Positions 1 to 8,032 of a stretch of 64,000 bases of DNA are shown one piece after another. Each line of letters starts with the position of its first letter. Position 1 is the stretch's first letter. The notes beneath the pieces were generated by a model. That model saw nothing but the letters and a program-made list of their open reading frames with translations. It did no database searches and was not told the origin of the DNA. Origin of the DNA: Paenibacillus sp. FSL M7-0420 (GTDB lineage Bacteria; Bacillota; Bacilli; Paenibacillales; Paenibacillaceae); assembly GCF_038002345.1 (NCBI RefSeq), contig NZ_JBBOCJ010000001.1, forward strand, positions 7,502,001-7,566,000. Direction: 5' to 3'. Both the position numbers and the translations under genes were made by a program.

Positions 1-1
1 G

Positions 2-2107
2 GATGTTTATGCGACCTCGATGGGAGATGGGGGAACCGATGACATTACGTTCGGTAAAACCAGTGCCAGATTCGTCCGCATGCAGGGCGTTCAGCAGGGA
101 ACCGGAGAGGGCTACTCGCTTGCTGAATTTAACGTGTATGAAGCGGTTGCCCTGAACCTTGCGGAAGGCAAAACCGTGATTGCAAGCTCATCCAAAGCCG
201 CCGATGTGGCAGTGGGGAATGCGGTAGACGGCTCATTGACGACCCGCTGGGGGTCCAACTATGCCGATCCGCAGTGGATTTATGTCGATCTTGGCGCAAG
301 TCAGCCTATTGCTAAGGTCATGCTGCACTGGGAAAGCTCGTATGGAAAGGAATACCGCATCGATGTCTCCGATACGCTGGACGACTGGAAGACAGTATAT
401 AGTACATCCAGCGGAGACGGAGATATCGACGAGATCTCTATCGATTCGGTGAATGCCAGATATGTCCGGATGTACGGAACTCAGAGAGCATCCAAGTACG
501 GATACTCGCTCTGGGAATTCAAAGTGTTCGGACCAGAGAACGCAGAGAGGGTTCCGGCCCGGGTTGAGCTGGCGGCAGCGCCATCTTCGGTGGTGCCTGG
601 AGGCAAAGTATCCGTTACGGGGGCCGTTTATGGGGACAACGATCTTCCGGTTCCGGGTGTAGACGTTGAACTCATAGCAGCCGATGGTAGCCTTGAACCT
701 GCTAAAGTAACTACAGATGTGTACGGCAAGTTCAGTACGATCTATACTGCAGCATCGGTTCCCGGTAAGGTATCCATCTCGGCCGTACTGCCGGCAAGTC
801 CATTCGTGACAGGGGCGGTTACCGTATCCGTTGAAGAAGAGGCTGTGCCTGTATCCGCCCGGATTGAACTGCAGGCCACACCGTCCTCCGTATCCGCTGG
901 AGGCAAAGTGTCCGTTACGGGAACCGTCTATGACGGTGAAGATCTTCCGTTAGCCGGTGCTGCGGTCAGTCTCATGGCAGCCTCGGGTAGTTTCGAGCCT
1001 GCACTTGCCGTAACGGATGAGAACGGAAGGTTCAGTACGGTGTTTACGGCACCATCCGCAGCCGGGGATATCGCAATTACGGCTGTACTGACCGGCAATC
1101 CTTCCGTGACGAATACGGTTACCGTTTCGGTTAGCAAGGCGATACCGGTACCTGCTCTTATTGAACTACAGGCAGCACCGTCTACTGTGAATACCGGAGA
1201 TGAAGTATCCATCACAGGGATCGTCTCGGGTAGTGACAATCTTCCGGTCTCCGGCGTAGAGGTTGCACTCGCGGCTTCCTCGGGCAGCCTTGAGCCTGCT
1301 CATGCCGTCACAGACGCGAACGGCCGGTTCAGCGCGGTCCTTACGGCACCGTCCACATCTGGAGAAGTGACGGTTACGGCGGTCTTGAGTGCGTATCCGT
1401 CCATTACGGGGAAAATCAACGTTTCGGTTAACGAGCGTTCGGGCGGCGGAAACGGCGGCGATCCGGGAGGTGAAGGGCCAGTGACTCCGACAGTACCAGT
1501 GCCGCCGGTTATTGTTGGAACGCCTAGTAAGCCGGACGAGAGTCCGCAAACCCCGGCTACTCCTCCGGTGGCTGGTCCATCCCTCACCGATATTGCGGGC
1601 CATTGGGCCGAAGCCAGTATCAGTGAAGCTGTTCGGTTGGGCATCATTACAGGGTATCCGAACGGCTCGTTCCAGCCTAACCGTAACGTCACCCGTGCTG
1701 AATTCACGGTGATGCTGGCGAAGGCGTTGAAGCTTCAGAACACAGAAGCAGCGTTGTCCTTCAAGGACAATGACCGGATCGGTTCGTGGGCCCGGACCGC
1801 CATCTCGCAGGCGGTAGCCATGGGAATCATCCAAGGGGATAACCAGAGCAACTTCCGCCCGGATGCGCCTGTAACCAGAGCGGAAATGGCCGTCATGCTG
1901 GCGAGAGCTTTACATCTGGCTCCTGTTGCCCGCTCCGCAGGATTCACGGATGACCGCGACATCCCGGCCTGGGCAGTTGGAGCAGCAGCCGAGATGAAGA
2001 AGTCGGGACTGATGCAAGGCAAAGGCAACAACAGCTTCTTCCCGAAGGATGCCGCAACGCGGGCAGAGACCGTCACAGTTCTGCTTAGAATGCTGGCAGC
2101 TAAGTAA
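2..2107 (+). CDS. SLH-domain surface protein with F5/8 type C and Ig-like repeats (5' end outside window)
   Basis: The reading frame is open to the first base, so the N-terminus and any signal peptide lie upstream. Counting codons from base 2, residues 1-45 are the end of one discoidin (F5/8 type C) domain and about 50-180 form a complete second one. Three similar Big-1/invasin-like Ig domains follow (about 186-280, 283-378, 381-475), each with a TV/TG core and a GRFST-like turn. A Gly/Pro-rich linker (480-525) leads to three SLH motifs (about 528, 585 and 647 onward; DIAGHWAE, GYPNGSFQPN). SLH motifs bind pyruvylated secondary cell-wall polymer and discoidin domains usually bind carbohydrate, so this is probably a wall-anchored glycan-binding protein or enzyme whose catalytic part, if any, is upstream. 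Family assignment is confident; the ligand is unknown. Confidence 0.9.
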   Translation, partial: DVYATSMGDGGTDDITFGKTSARFVRMQGVQQGTGEGYSLAEFNVYEAVALNLAEGKTVIASSSKAADVAVGNAVDGSLTTRWGSNYADPQWIYVDLGASQPIAKVMLHWESSYGKEYRIDVSDTLDDWKTVYSTSSGDGDIDEISIDSVNARYVRMYGTQRASKYGYSLWEFKVFGPENAERVPARVELAAAPSSVVPGGKVSVTGAVYGDNDLPVPGVDVELIAADGSLEPAKVTTDVYGKFSTIYTAASVPGKVSISAVLPASPFVTGAVTVSVEEEAVPVSARIELQATPSSVSAGGKVSVTGTVYDGEDLPLAGAAVSLMAASGSFEPALAVTDENGRFSTVFTAPSAAGDIAITAVLTGNPSVTNTVTVSVSKAIPVPALIELQAAPSTVNTGDEVSITGIVSGSDNLPVSGVEVALAASSGSLEPAHAVTDANGRFSAVLTAPSTSGEVTVTAVLSAYPSITGKINVSVNERSGGGNGGDPGGEGPVTPTVPVPPVIVGTPSKPDESPQTPATPPVAGPSLTDIAGHWAEASISEAVRLGIITGYPNGSFQPNRNVTRAEFTVMLAKALKLQNTEAALSFKDNDRIGSWARTAISQAVAMGIIQGDNQSNFRPDAPVTRAEMAVMLARALHLAPVARSAGFTDDRDIPAWAVGAAAEMKKSGLMQGKGNNSFFPKDAATRAETVTVLLRMLAAK

Positions 2108-2143
2108 ACATAACCAACCTTTCATTTGTATACGTTAGAACAC

Positions 2144-2188
2144 GGCAAAGCAGCGATTCTCCTGTTGTTAGGGAATCGCTGCTTTGCT
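2144..2188 (+). terminator. Stem-loop after the SLH protein gene
   Basis: Bases 2144-2158 (GCAAAGCAGCGATTC core) pair with 2173-2187 (GAATCGCTGCTTTGC) across a short loop. The following T-tract is weak (TTATG), so this is a strong hairpin but an imperfect intrinsic terminator. It lies 37 bp after the stop codon. Confidence 0.6.
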
Positions 2189-2255
2189 TATGCTATAATT
2201 TAATAAAGTGTTTTTGAGCTTAGAGAAAATTGGATAAAGGATGCATCGACCAACC

Positions 2256-3563
2256 ATGTATGAGAATCAGACTTCTATGCACCACAAGCTCTTTATTATC
2301 GGCGCAGGTGCTGCCGGACTAATGGCTGCTGTTACTGCGAGTGATATGGGGATCGATACTGCCATTCTGGAGAGTAACGACCGGATTGGCAAGAAGATCT
2401 TAATGACAGGTGATGGCCGCTGCAACATTACGAATGAATCCACTGTGACAGATACGGATGAAGCAGCTGCTTTATCGCGCAAATATCACAGTAATCAATC
2501 CGAATTTCCGCTTGCAGTAGTGCAGCAGTATGGCGTCAGTCAGACGATTGATTTTTTCTCCTTTCTCGGGCTGCCGCTGACAAGACTCAAGGGGGGCTTG
2601 CTGTACCCGATGTCGCTGCAGGCAGCGGCGGTACTGGATATTTTCCAGCTGGCGCTAGAGGATCGGAATGTTCCCGTATACCTTAAGAATAAAGTGGTGG
2701 ATGTTACGGCTTCGGCAGATCATTCTCGCTTCACGATAAAATGCCTAACCGAGACAGAGGAAGAGGTTGTGTATACTAGCGACTATCTGCTTCTGTCTAC
2801 GGGGGGCAACACCGGTCCCAATGCAGGAAAAGAACCTCCGGGTTATACCCTTGCCGAACGTCTGGGGCACACCGTGATTGAGCCTTTTCCGGCCATTGTG
2901 CAATTGAAGCTGCAATATCCGAATATGAGGGCACTGTCCAGTATCAAATCCCAGGGACAAGCCCATATCCTTGTAAAGGGTAAAGTCATCGGCAGTGAAC
3001 AGGGTGAGCTGGCCTTCACAGACTATGGTATTACCGGTCCGCCCATTCTCCAGTTAAGCCGAAAGGCCGCGTATCATCTGGCAAGAGGAGAACAGGTGAA
3101 ATTATCGGTGGATCTGATGCCTGGCCGCACAGAGGAAGAGCTGGTGGAGTTCCTAGAAAAGCTCTGGGAGACCTTTGGGCACCGGACCGTGGCGGATTCC
3201 CTCGTGGGTATCTTCAACAAAAAGCTTGTTACTGTTCTGCTTAAGGAGACGGGCTTAGATCAACAGCCACAGCTTCTTTGCCAGAATCTGCCGCAGAAAA
3301 CTAAAGAGAACTTTTATAGGCTCTTGAAGCGTTGGGAATTTAAAGTGACGGATACCAATGGCTTTACGAATGCGCAGGTGACAGCCGGCGGCATTGATAC
3401 GTCGGAGCTCACCCGGGGAACGCTGGAATCCAAGCTGGTGCCCGGGCTGTATCTGGCTGGCGAGGTGATGGATGTGGACGGAGATTTCGGCGGCTATAAC
3501 CTGCAATGGGCCTGGAGTTCCGGATATGTGGCCGCCATGGCGATAGCTAAGTCCATTCAATAA
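2256..3563 (+). CDS. HI0933/BaiN-type NAD(P)/FAD-dependent flavoprotein, copy 1
   Basis: A 435-residue protein. The N-terminal Rossmann motif IIGAGAAGLMAAV binds FAD, followed by the family signature GDGRCNITN; the C-terminus carries GLYLAGEVMDVDGDFGGYNLQWAWSSG-type residues typical of the HI0933/YhiN/BaiN family. Members are cytoplasmic oxidoreductases; physiological substrates are mostly unknown. I chose ATG 2256 because it aligns with the start of the tandem paralog and the AAAGG at 2236-2240 can serve it; an in-frame ATG at 2241 would add five residues. A TGCTATAAT extended -10 lies at 2191-2199. The gene is followed after 31 bp by a second copy with the same family domain throughout, indicating tandem duplication. 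Confidence 0.85.
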   Translation: MYENQTSMHHKLFIIGAGAAGLMAAVTASDMGIDTAILESNDRIGKKILMTGDGRCNITNESTVTDTDEAAALSRKYHSNQSEFPLAVVQQYGVSQTIDFFSFLGLPLTRLKGGLLYPMSLQAAAVLDIFQLALEDRNVPVYLKNKVVDVTASADHSRFTIKCLTETEEEVVYTSDYLLLSTGGNTGPNAGKEPPGYTLAERLGHTVIEPFPAIVQLKLQYPNMRALSSIKSQGQAHILVKGKVIGSEQGELAFTDYGITGPPILQLSRKAAYHLARGEQVKLSVDLMPGRTEEELVEFLEKLWETFGHRTVADSLVGIFNKKLVTVLLKETGLDQQPQLLCQNLPQKTKENFYRLLKRWEFKVTDTNGFTNAQVTAGGIDTSELTRGTLESKLVPGLYLAGEVMDVDGDFGGYNLQWAWSSGYVAAMAIAKSIQ

Positions 3564-3594
3564 ATTTATTAGGAAAAGGGATGCATCAATTAAC

Positions 3595-4911
3595 ATGTAT
3601 AAGGATCAGACTTCTAAGCACCACGAGCTGTTCATTATCGGTGGGGGTGCTGCAGGTCTAATGGCTGCAGTTACAGCGAGAGATCAAGGTATTGATACAG
3701 CCATTATTGAAAGCAATGACCGGCTCGGTAAGAAAATAATAACGACAGGTAACGGGCGTTGCAACATTACGAACCAATCCACCGCCACCGGTACGGATGA
3801 AGCAGCCGCTTTATCCATTAAGTATCACAGCAATCAGGCAGGATTCCCAATACATGTACTGCGGCAATTCGGTGTCCGCCAGACGATCGAATTTTTCTCC
3901 TCGCTCGGGCTTCCTTTTATGAGCTTGGAGAATGGCCGGATGTATCCGATGTCGCTGCAGGCGGCTTCGGTGCCTGGGGTGTTTAAGCTGGCGCTGGAGG
4001 ACCGGAATGTTCCCGTATATTATAAACATAAAGTGCTGGATGTGACCGTTTCGGCGGGACATCCGCGGTTCGCGATAACCTGCCAGACGGAGACAGAGGA
4101 GCAGGTTGTGTATACCAGCGACTATCTTTTTCTATGTACCGGCGGCCTTACCGCTCCCAAAACAGGAACAGACGGCTCCGGTTATACACTTGTCCAGCGT
4201 CTGGGACACACCATGATCCACCCGGTGCCAGGCATTGTGCAATTGAAGCTGGATTATCCGTATTTAAAGGAACTGTCGGGCATCAAATTTGAGGGAGAGG
4301 CCCATGTGATCGTGAACCATGAGGTTATCCGCACGGAGTCCGGGGAGATTCTTTTTACAGACTATGGGATCTCGGGCCCGCCCATCCTTCAGCTAAGCAG
4401 AAAAGCTGCGTATAATCTCGGCATAGGAGAATCGGTGACCCTGTCGGTTGATTTGATGCCGGAGCGCACAGAGGAAGAGTTAATTGATTTCCTGGAGATC
4501 CACTGGGGGATCTTCGGACACCGGACGGTTGCCGATTCCTTCGTGGGTATCGTCAGCAAGAAACTGATTCCAGTGCTGCTGAAGGAGGCTGGAATTGATC
4601 AACAGCTGCATCTGCTGTGTCAGGATCTATCGTGGAAAACCAAGAAAATATTCTATAAACTATTGAAGCGTTGGGAATTTAAAATCACCGATACCAACAG
4701 CTTCACGAATGCACAGACCACTGCCGGTGGCATCGATACGACGGAGCTAGTCGAAGGAACGCTCGAATCTAAGCTGGTGCCGGGACTCTATTTGGCCGGT
4801 GAGGTGATGGATGTGGACGGCGATTGCGGCGGCTATAACCTGCAATGGGCCTGGAGCTCCGGATATGTCGCCGCGATGGCGCTTGCGGACTGGCGTGCCC
4901 GCATCACGTAA
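3595..4911 (+). CDS. HI0933/BaiN-type NAD(P)/FAD-dependent flavoprotein, copy 2
   Basis: A 438-residue paralog of the preceding gene, collinear from the first residues (MYKDQTSKHHELF against MYENQTSMHHKLF) to the C-terminal GEVMDVDGDCGGYNLQWAW block. The FAD motif IIGGGAAGLMAAV and GNGRCNITN are kept. The 5' flank is duplicated too: GGATGCATCAAT before this start resembles GGATGCATCGAC before copy 1, but a one-base difference puts the upstream ATG (3581) out of frame, so 3595 is the start. The 31-bp gap suggests co-transcription with copy 1. Substrate unknown; divergence is spread over the whole length, with no inactivating change seen. Confidence 0.85.
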   Translation: MYKDQTSKHHELFIIGGGAAGLMAAVTARDQGIDTAIIESNDRLGKKIITTGNGRCNITNQSTATGTDEAAALSIKYHSNQAGFPIHVLRQFGVRQTIEFFSSLGLPFMSLENGRMYPMSLQAASVPGVFKLALEDRNVPVYYKHKVLDVTVSAGHPRFAITCQTETEEQVVYTSDYLFLCTGGLTAPKTGTDGSGYTLVQRLGHTMIHPVPGIVQLKLDYPYLKELSGIKFEGEAHVIVNHEVIRTESGEILFTDYGISGPPILQLSRKAAYNLGIGESVTLSVDLMPERTEEELIDFLEIHWGIFGHRTVADSFVGIVSKKLIPVLLKEAGIDQQLHLLCQDLSWKTKKIFYKLLKRWEFKITDTNSFTNAQTTAGGIDTTELVEGTLESKLVPGLYLAGEVMDVDGDCGGYNLQWAWSSGYVAAMALADWRARIT

Positions 4912-4944
4912 GGGTAGAGGGCCGCTGACAATACAGTACTAATG

Positions 4945-4971
4945 AAGGCACCTTTAAGGGTGTCTTTTTTT
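4945..4971 (+). terminator. Rho-independent terminator after the flavoprotein pair
   Basis: AAGGCACC pairs with GGGTGTCTT across a short loop and is followed by a run of T. It is one of several near-identical terminators in this window (see 11443, 27748, 43125). Confidence 0.8.
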
Positions 4972-5012
4972 GGATTTTCAGACCTCCGAAAGATTCTTTA
5001 ATGTTCGCTTTT

Positions 5013-5417
5013 TTATATTTTTCCAGCGACACAGTGTGCTTTAATAAGTTTAGTTAATGCTTGAAGTTCATATTTATGGTTAACCATATCAACAGTGAAG
5101 TCTTCTGCTTTTTTGACATCCATATTAAAGAACAAGTCATTATAGCTTAGGAAAATAACAAGTGCTGTGAAAGCAGTACGTTTATTTGCATTGTGAAACG
5201 GATGGTTTTGACCCAGTGACTCGAACAAAGCGGCGGCTTTTTCAAAAATGGTAGGGTAAGCATCTTCTTCAAAAGCTGAAGATTGTGGGCGAAGGACAGC
5301 AGATTCGAGCAGTCCCGGCTCTTTTACACCAACTTGTTCACCGGGACTATAGCGTTGAATCATTGCGAGATTAATGGCTATGACTTCTTGGACGGATAAA
5401 TAACGGGTTTGAATCAT
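5013..5417 (-). CDS. doc: Doc-type toxin of the Fic/DOC family
   Basis: A 134-residue protein with the Fic/Doc signature HPFHNANKRTA at residues 72-82, followed by a helix-rich segment. In the family, Doc phosphorylates elongation factor EF-Tu and so halts translation; the histidine and the N-K-R residues line the active site and are all present. Length matches P1 Doc-like toxins (about 126-135). It is the downstream gene of a two-gene operon; its ATG overlaps the stop of the antitoxin gene by four bases (ATGA at 5414-5417), the usual coupling in toxin-antitoxin pairs. Activity and target are inferred from the family. Confidence 0.88.
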   Translation of the reverse strand: MIQTRYLSVQEVIAINLAMIQRYSPGEQVGVKEPGLLESAVLRPQSSAFEEDAYPTIFEKAAALFESLGQNHPFHNANKRTAFTALVIFLSYNDLFFNMDVKKAEDFTVDMVNHKYELQALTKLIKAHCVAGKI

Positions 5418-5677
5418 CTGTCTTTGAGACCATGTAAGGTCTGATCGTATTGATTAATAACATCTGCCAAAGAATCCATAAAATCTTCACTAATTCCATG
5501 AGGAAGCGATACCTTTGTTGACTTTTTTATAATAATTTCTCCAGTGGACTGGTTTATGTCGATAAGAACGGTATCCCCTTGATCCAGCCCTATTTGCTTT
5601 AGTGCATCAGTCATTGTTATACCTAAGCTGTTTCCGAATTTAGTGACTTTTCGTTCCATTTCAACCATCCTATTCAT
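5414..5677 (-). CDS. AbrB/MazE-type antitoxin partner of Doc
   Basis: An 87-residue protein with an N-terminal swapped-hairpin AbrB/MazE fold (MERKVTKFGNSLGITMT, about residues 7-50) that normally binds the operon promoter, and a short acidic C-terminal tail that in such antitoxins blocks the toxin. The start is ATG 5677, preceded by a strong GAGGAGG site. It is the first gene of the operon with doc. An AT-rich stretch with inverted TATAA/TTATA arms lies just upstream (about 5708-5722) and is a plausible autoregulatory site. Pairing of Doc with an AbrB-type antitoxin rather than Phd is known in Firmicutes. Confidence 0.85.
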   Translation of the reverse strand: MNRMVEMERKVTKFGNSLGITMTDALKQIGLDQGDTVLIDINQSTGEIIIKKSTKVSLPHGISEDFMDSLADVINQYDQTLHGLKDR

Positions 5678-5870
5678 TAAAAGTCCTCCTCAATATTGTA
5701 TTCAACTGTTATAACAATTATACATTAGGGATGGCTTAACGTAAATATGCTAAGCAACTGTTAAGCCTATCCTGATCGTCCATGTTAACAGGTTTTTAAG
5801 GACCTAAAGAATTGTTGATAGGACTAGATTTAAATGAATAAGTTCAACTAAGCCAAGGAGGCCTTATTAT

Positions 5871-6224
5871 ATGAGCAGAGAGGCTGAGAAGCCACTGAAC
5901 GATGGCCCTATAATCCGCAAGGAAAAGGTTATTGCTTCAAAAATGATCCGTATCTATTGCAAGAAAAAACATCATAAAAAGGAGCTCTGTGAGGAATGCC
6001 GGAATTTAAATGAGTATGTCATGAAAAGACTCTCCTACTGCAAATTTGGTGAAGAGAAAACCGCTTGTGCGAAGTGTCCGATTCATTGTTATACACCCGT
6101 CTACCGCCAGAAAATCAAGGGAGTTATGCGTTTCTCGGGACCATGGATGTTGTTGTATCATCCGTTAGAGTCCATAAAGCATATCCCCATGCCGGAGAAG
6201 TTAAAAAGACCGCTGTCCCGATAG
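5871..6224 (+). CDS. YgbA_NO-family (nitrous oxide-stimulated promoter) protein
   Basis: A 117-residue protein resembling the YgbA family, named for its NO-responsive promoter in enterobacteria. Visible traits are an N-terminal basic segment (KMIRIYCKKKHH), four or more conserved cysteines in CEECRNLNEYV and CAKCPIHCY, and a C-terminal RFSGPWMLLYHP motif, all typical of the family. The Cys pairs suggest metal or Fe-S binding, but the biochemical function is not known to me. The start is supported by AAGGAGG at about 5855. No neighbour shares an obvious function. Confidence is good for the family and low for the role. Confidence 0.75.
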   Translation: MSREAEKPLNDGPIIRKEKVIASKMIRIYCKKKHHKKELCEECRNLNEYVMKRLSYCKFGEEKTACAKCPIHCYTPVYRQKIKGVMRFSGPWMLLYHPLESIKHIPMPEKLKRPLSR

Positions 6225-6308
6225 TCGGCAGCCACCTCCCACGGTTGCCGGGCGAATGGCGCTACATCATCTCCTGTAGGTTTTGGTCCAGGAAAATAAA
6301 AAACCCAA

Positions 6309-6378
6309 CTCTGCTAACGAAGCGGAGAAGGGTCTTTTCAGGATATAGTCAGCTCCACTAAAGAAGCGGAGAAGACTG
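6309..6378 (+). repeat. Two 17-base direct repeats, 44 bp apart
   Basis: CTAACGAAGCGGAGAAG and CTAAAGAAGCGGAGAAG differ at one base. They lie in the intergenic stretch 6225-6473, which otherwise shows no gene. They could be a short duplication or degenerate terminators; no function is assigned. Confidence 0.5.
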
Positions 6379-6473
6379 TATCCATCCGTATTATTTCTGT
6401 GTATTCATGATATTATGTATGTGTGCGAAAGTCAAGTTATACGTTATCATTTTGGTTATTTAGGATGTGTACA

Positions 6474-7418
6474 ATGATCTATAATATCTATTTCGATGAA
6501 GCAAATAAAATTGACCAGCCGGGAAAAGCAAATTCATATTACGGTGCGTATGGTGGTAGTGAGCAGACCATGTCTGAAATAGGACATTCGGTACAACGTA
6601 TATATGATGAGCTTGGAACTAAGAGCGAGCTCCATTTCAGGGAATACAATCATGATCAGTATTTAAAGAAATATTTTAAGGCTCTTCATTATATTATCAA
6701 TCAGGATGTTAATATTAATATTCTGATTGTTAGCAACACAGAAGCGCATAGTATAGCTAGACAACTAAACCTGACAATGAAGGAGCTACGGAACCTTTTT
6801 TATATCAAAATTCCCGAGAGGCTGTTCTACGGGGTAACGCGGCACTTGCAGGGTCAGGTGGATGTTAACATTAAAATTGATCGCAACGATGAATACGACG
6901 CTCTTGGACTTCCTACAAAAATTAAAGAACAAATGAACGCTCATTCAGTTTATCGGAGCAAAAAGTACAAAATTTCATCGGTTAAGTCAGAAGAGTCCCA
7001 TGAGTCCATTCCCCTGCAAATCATTGATACATTCATGGGAATTGTAGTGTTTTTGATGGAAAAAAGCTACATGGCAGATTCAAACACAACTCTGATAAAG
7101 AGTGATTTAGTGTATCGTTTTTTATCAGAAGGTGATAATATCGAGCGATTTATAAAGCAGATTAAGCTCTATTCATGGAACGGCAATGAGAACTTGTCTG
7201 AATTGTCTGTAGGTAATTACGTATCTCAATTTATGGTACACAAAACTCGTTATGATGTTTCAGAAATAGCCAAGCTTCAGGCGGTTATGTTAAGGAACCC
7301 TAATCTATCTGCAATGGAATACCGTAAGCTAATGGAGTATCCTAACACGTTAGCACGTATGTTGTTGGGGTATAAGGATGAAGTTGAGGGTAGGGGAAGG
7401 AATTACTCATTAAAATAG
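6474..7418 (+). CDS. DUF3800-like protein
   Basis: A 314-residue protein. An N-terminal IYFDEANK, an HFRE motif, a central KIDRND and a C-terminal PLQIIDTFMGIV match the spacing of acidic residues in DUF3800 proteins (usual forms: YIDESG, E-HF, and LQ-AD-G), which have an RNase H-like fold and occur in mobile or defence contexts. I chose ATG 6474, nine bases after an AGG; an in-frame GTG at 6423 would add 17 residues. The gene is clearly more AT-rich and uses more AT-ending codons than its neighbours, consistent with recent acquisition. Catalytic activity is unproven and the match is from motif reading alone. Confidence 0.65.
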   Translation: MIYNIYFDEANKIDQPGKANSYYGAYGGSEQTMSEIGHSVQRIYDELGTKSELHFREYNHDQYLKKYFKALHYIINQDVNINILIVSNTEAHSIARQLNLTMKELRNLFYIKIPERLFYGVTRHLQGQVDVNIKIDRNDEYDALGLPTKIKEQMNAHSVYRSKKYKISSVKSEESHESIPLQIIDTFMGIVVFLMEKSYMADSNTTLIKSDLVYRFLSEGDNIERFIKQIKLYSWNGNENLSELSVGNYVSQFMVHKTRYDVSEIAKLQAVMLRNPNLSAMEYRKLMEYPNTLARMLLGYKDEVEGRGRNYSLK

Positions 7419-7489
7419 CAGCGTTGAGCATGCAAAGGAACAGGTATGAAGGTATGTCCTGCTCCCCGGCTCTTCATTGGCTACACGGA

Positions 7490-8032
7490 TTAAACCTTCC
7501 CTTGCCCCAACCACTCCCGCTTCAATATAGCGAATTGCTGGGTATTCTCGTACTTCGGCGTTCCGTCTTCGTTCGTGGTGAAGGAGATGAATTCGAGGAA
7601 GCAGCCTTCCCGGCGCATGCCCAGCTTCTCGACCAGCTTCTGCGATCTGAAGTTGTCGTCCTCGACGTAGGCGTAGATGCGTCTGGCTTCCTGCTCCAGG
7701 AAAAGGTAGCGCAGCAGCGCGCGGGCGCTTTCGCTGGCATAGCCGACGCCCTCGTAGGCCGGGTTGAAGTGCCAGCCTACGCTATAGGTATCGGGCTCCT
7801 CTTTCATGCAGAACAGATCGCCAATAATCGCCCCGGTCTCCTTCAGAGTGACGGCCAGATGGGAGTCGTCCTGACTTCGTTCAATTGCGGTGGCGATGGC
7901 TTCTTCTAACGTGGAGAGGCGTTCGCTCAGGAAGCAGTTCACCCGCGGATTCGCCAAATACTCTAGCATCCCCGGTGCATCCGTCTCCCGGAAGTTTCTG
8001 ATGATTAATCGGTCTGTAGTGAATTTTTGCAT
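7490..8032 (-). CDS. GNAT-family N-acetyltransferase (RimJ/RimL-like)
   Basis: A 180-residue protein with the RimJ/RimL layout: TDRLIIRNFRETDAPGM at the N-terminus, a central GWHFNPAYEGVGYASESARALL acetyl-CoA binding motif, and ARRIYAYVEDDNFRSQKLVEKLGM, where residues following the Asn contact the cofactor. It probably transfers acetyl from acetyl-CoA to an amine of a protein or small molecule; the acceptor is unknown. The start has a good AGGGAGG site. That site and the first 152 bases of the gene lie inside the 3' end of the upstream histidine kinase frame, so the two genes are translationally linked in an unusual way. Confidence 0.85.
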   Translation of the reverse strand: MQKFTTDRLIIRNFRETDAPGMLEYLANPRVNCFLSERLSTLEEAIATAIERSQDDSHLAVTLKETGAIIGDLFCMKEEPDTYSVGWHFNPAYEGVGYASESARALLRYLFLEQEARRIYAYVEDDNFRSQKLVEKLGMRREGCFLEFISFTTNEDGTPKYENTQQFAILKREWLGQGKV

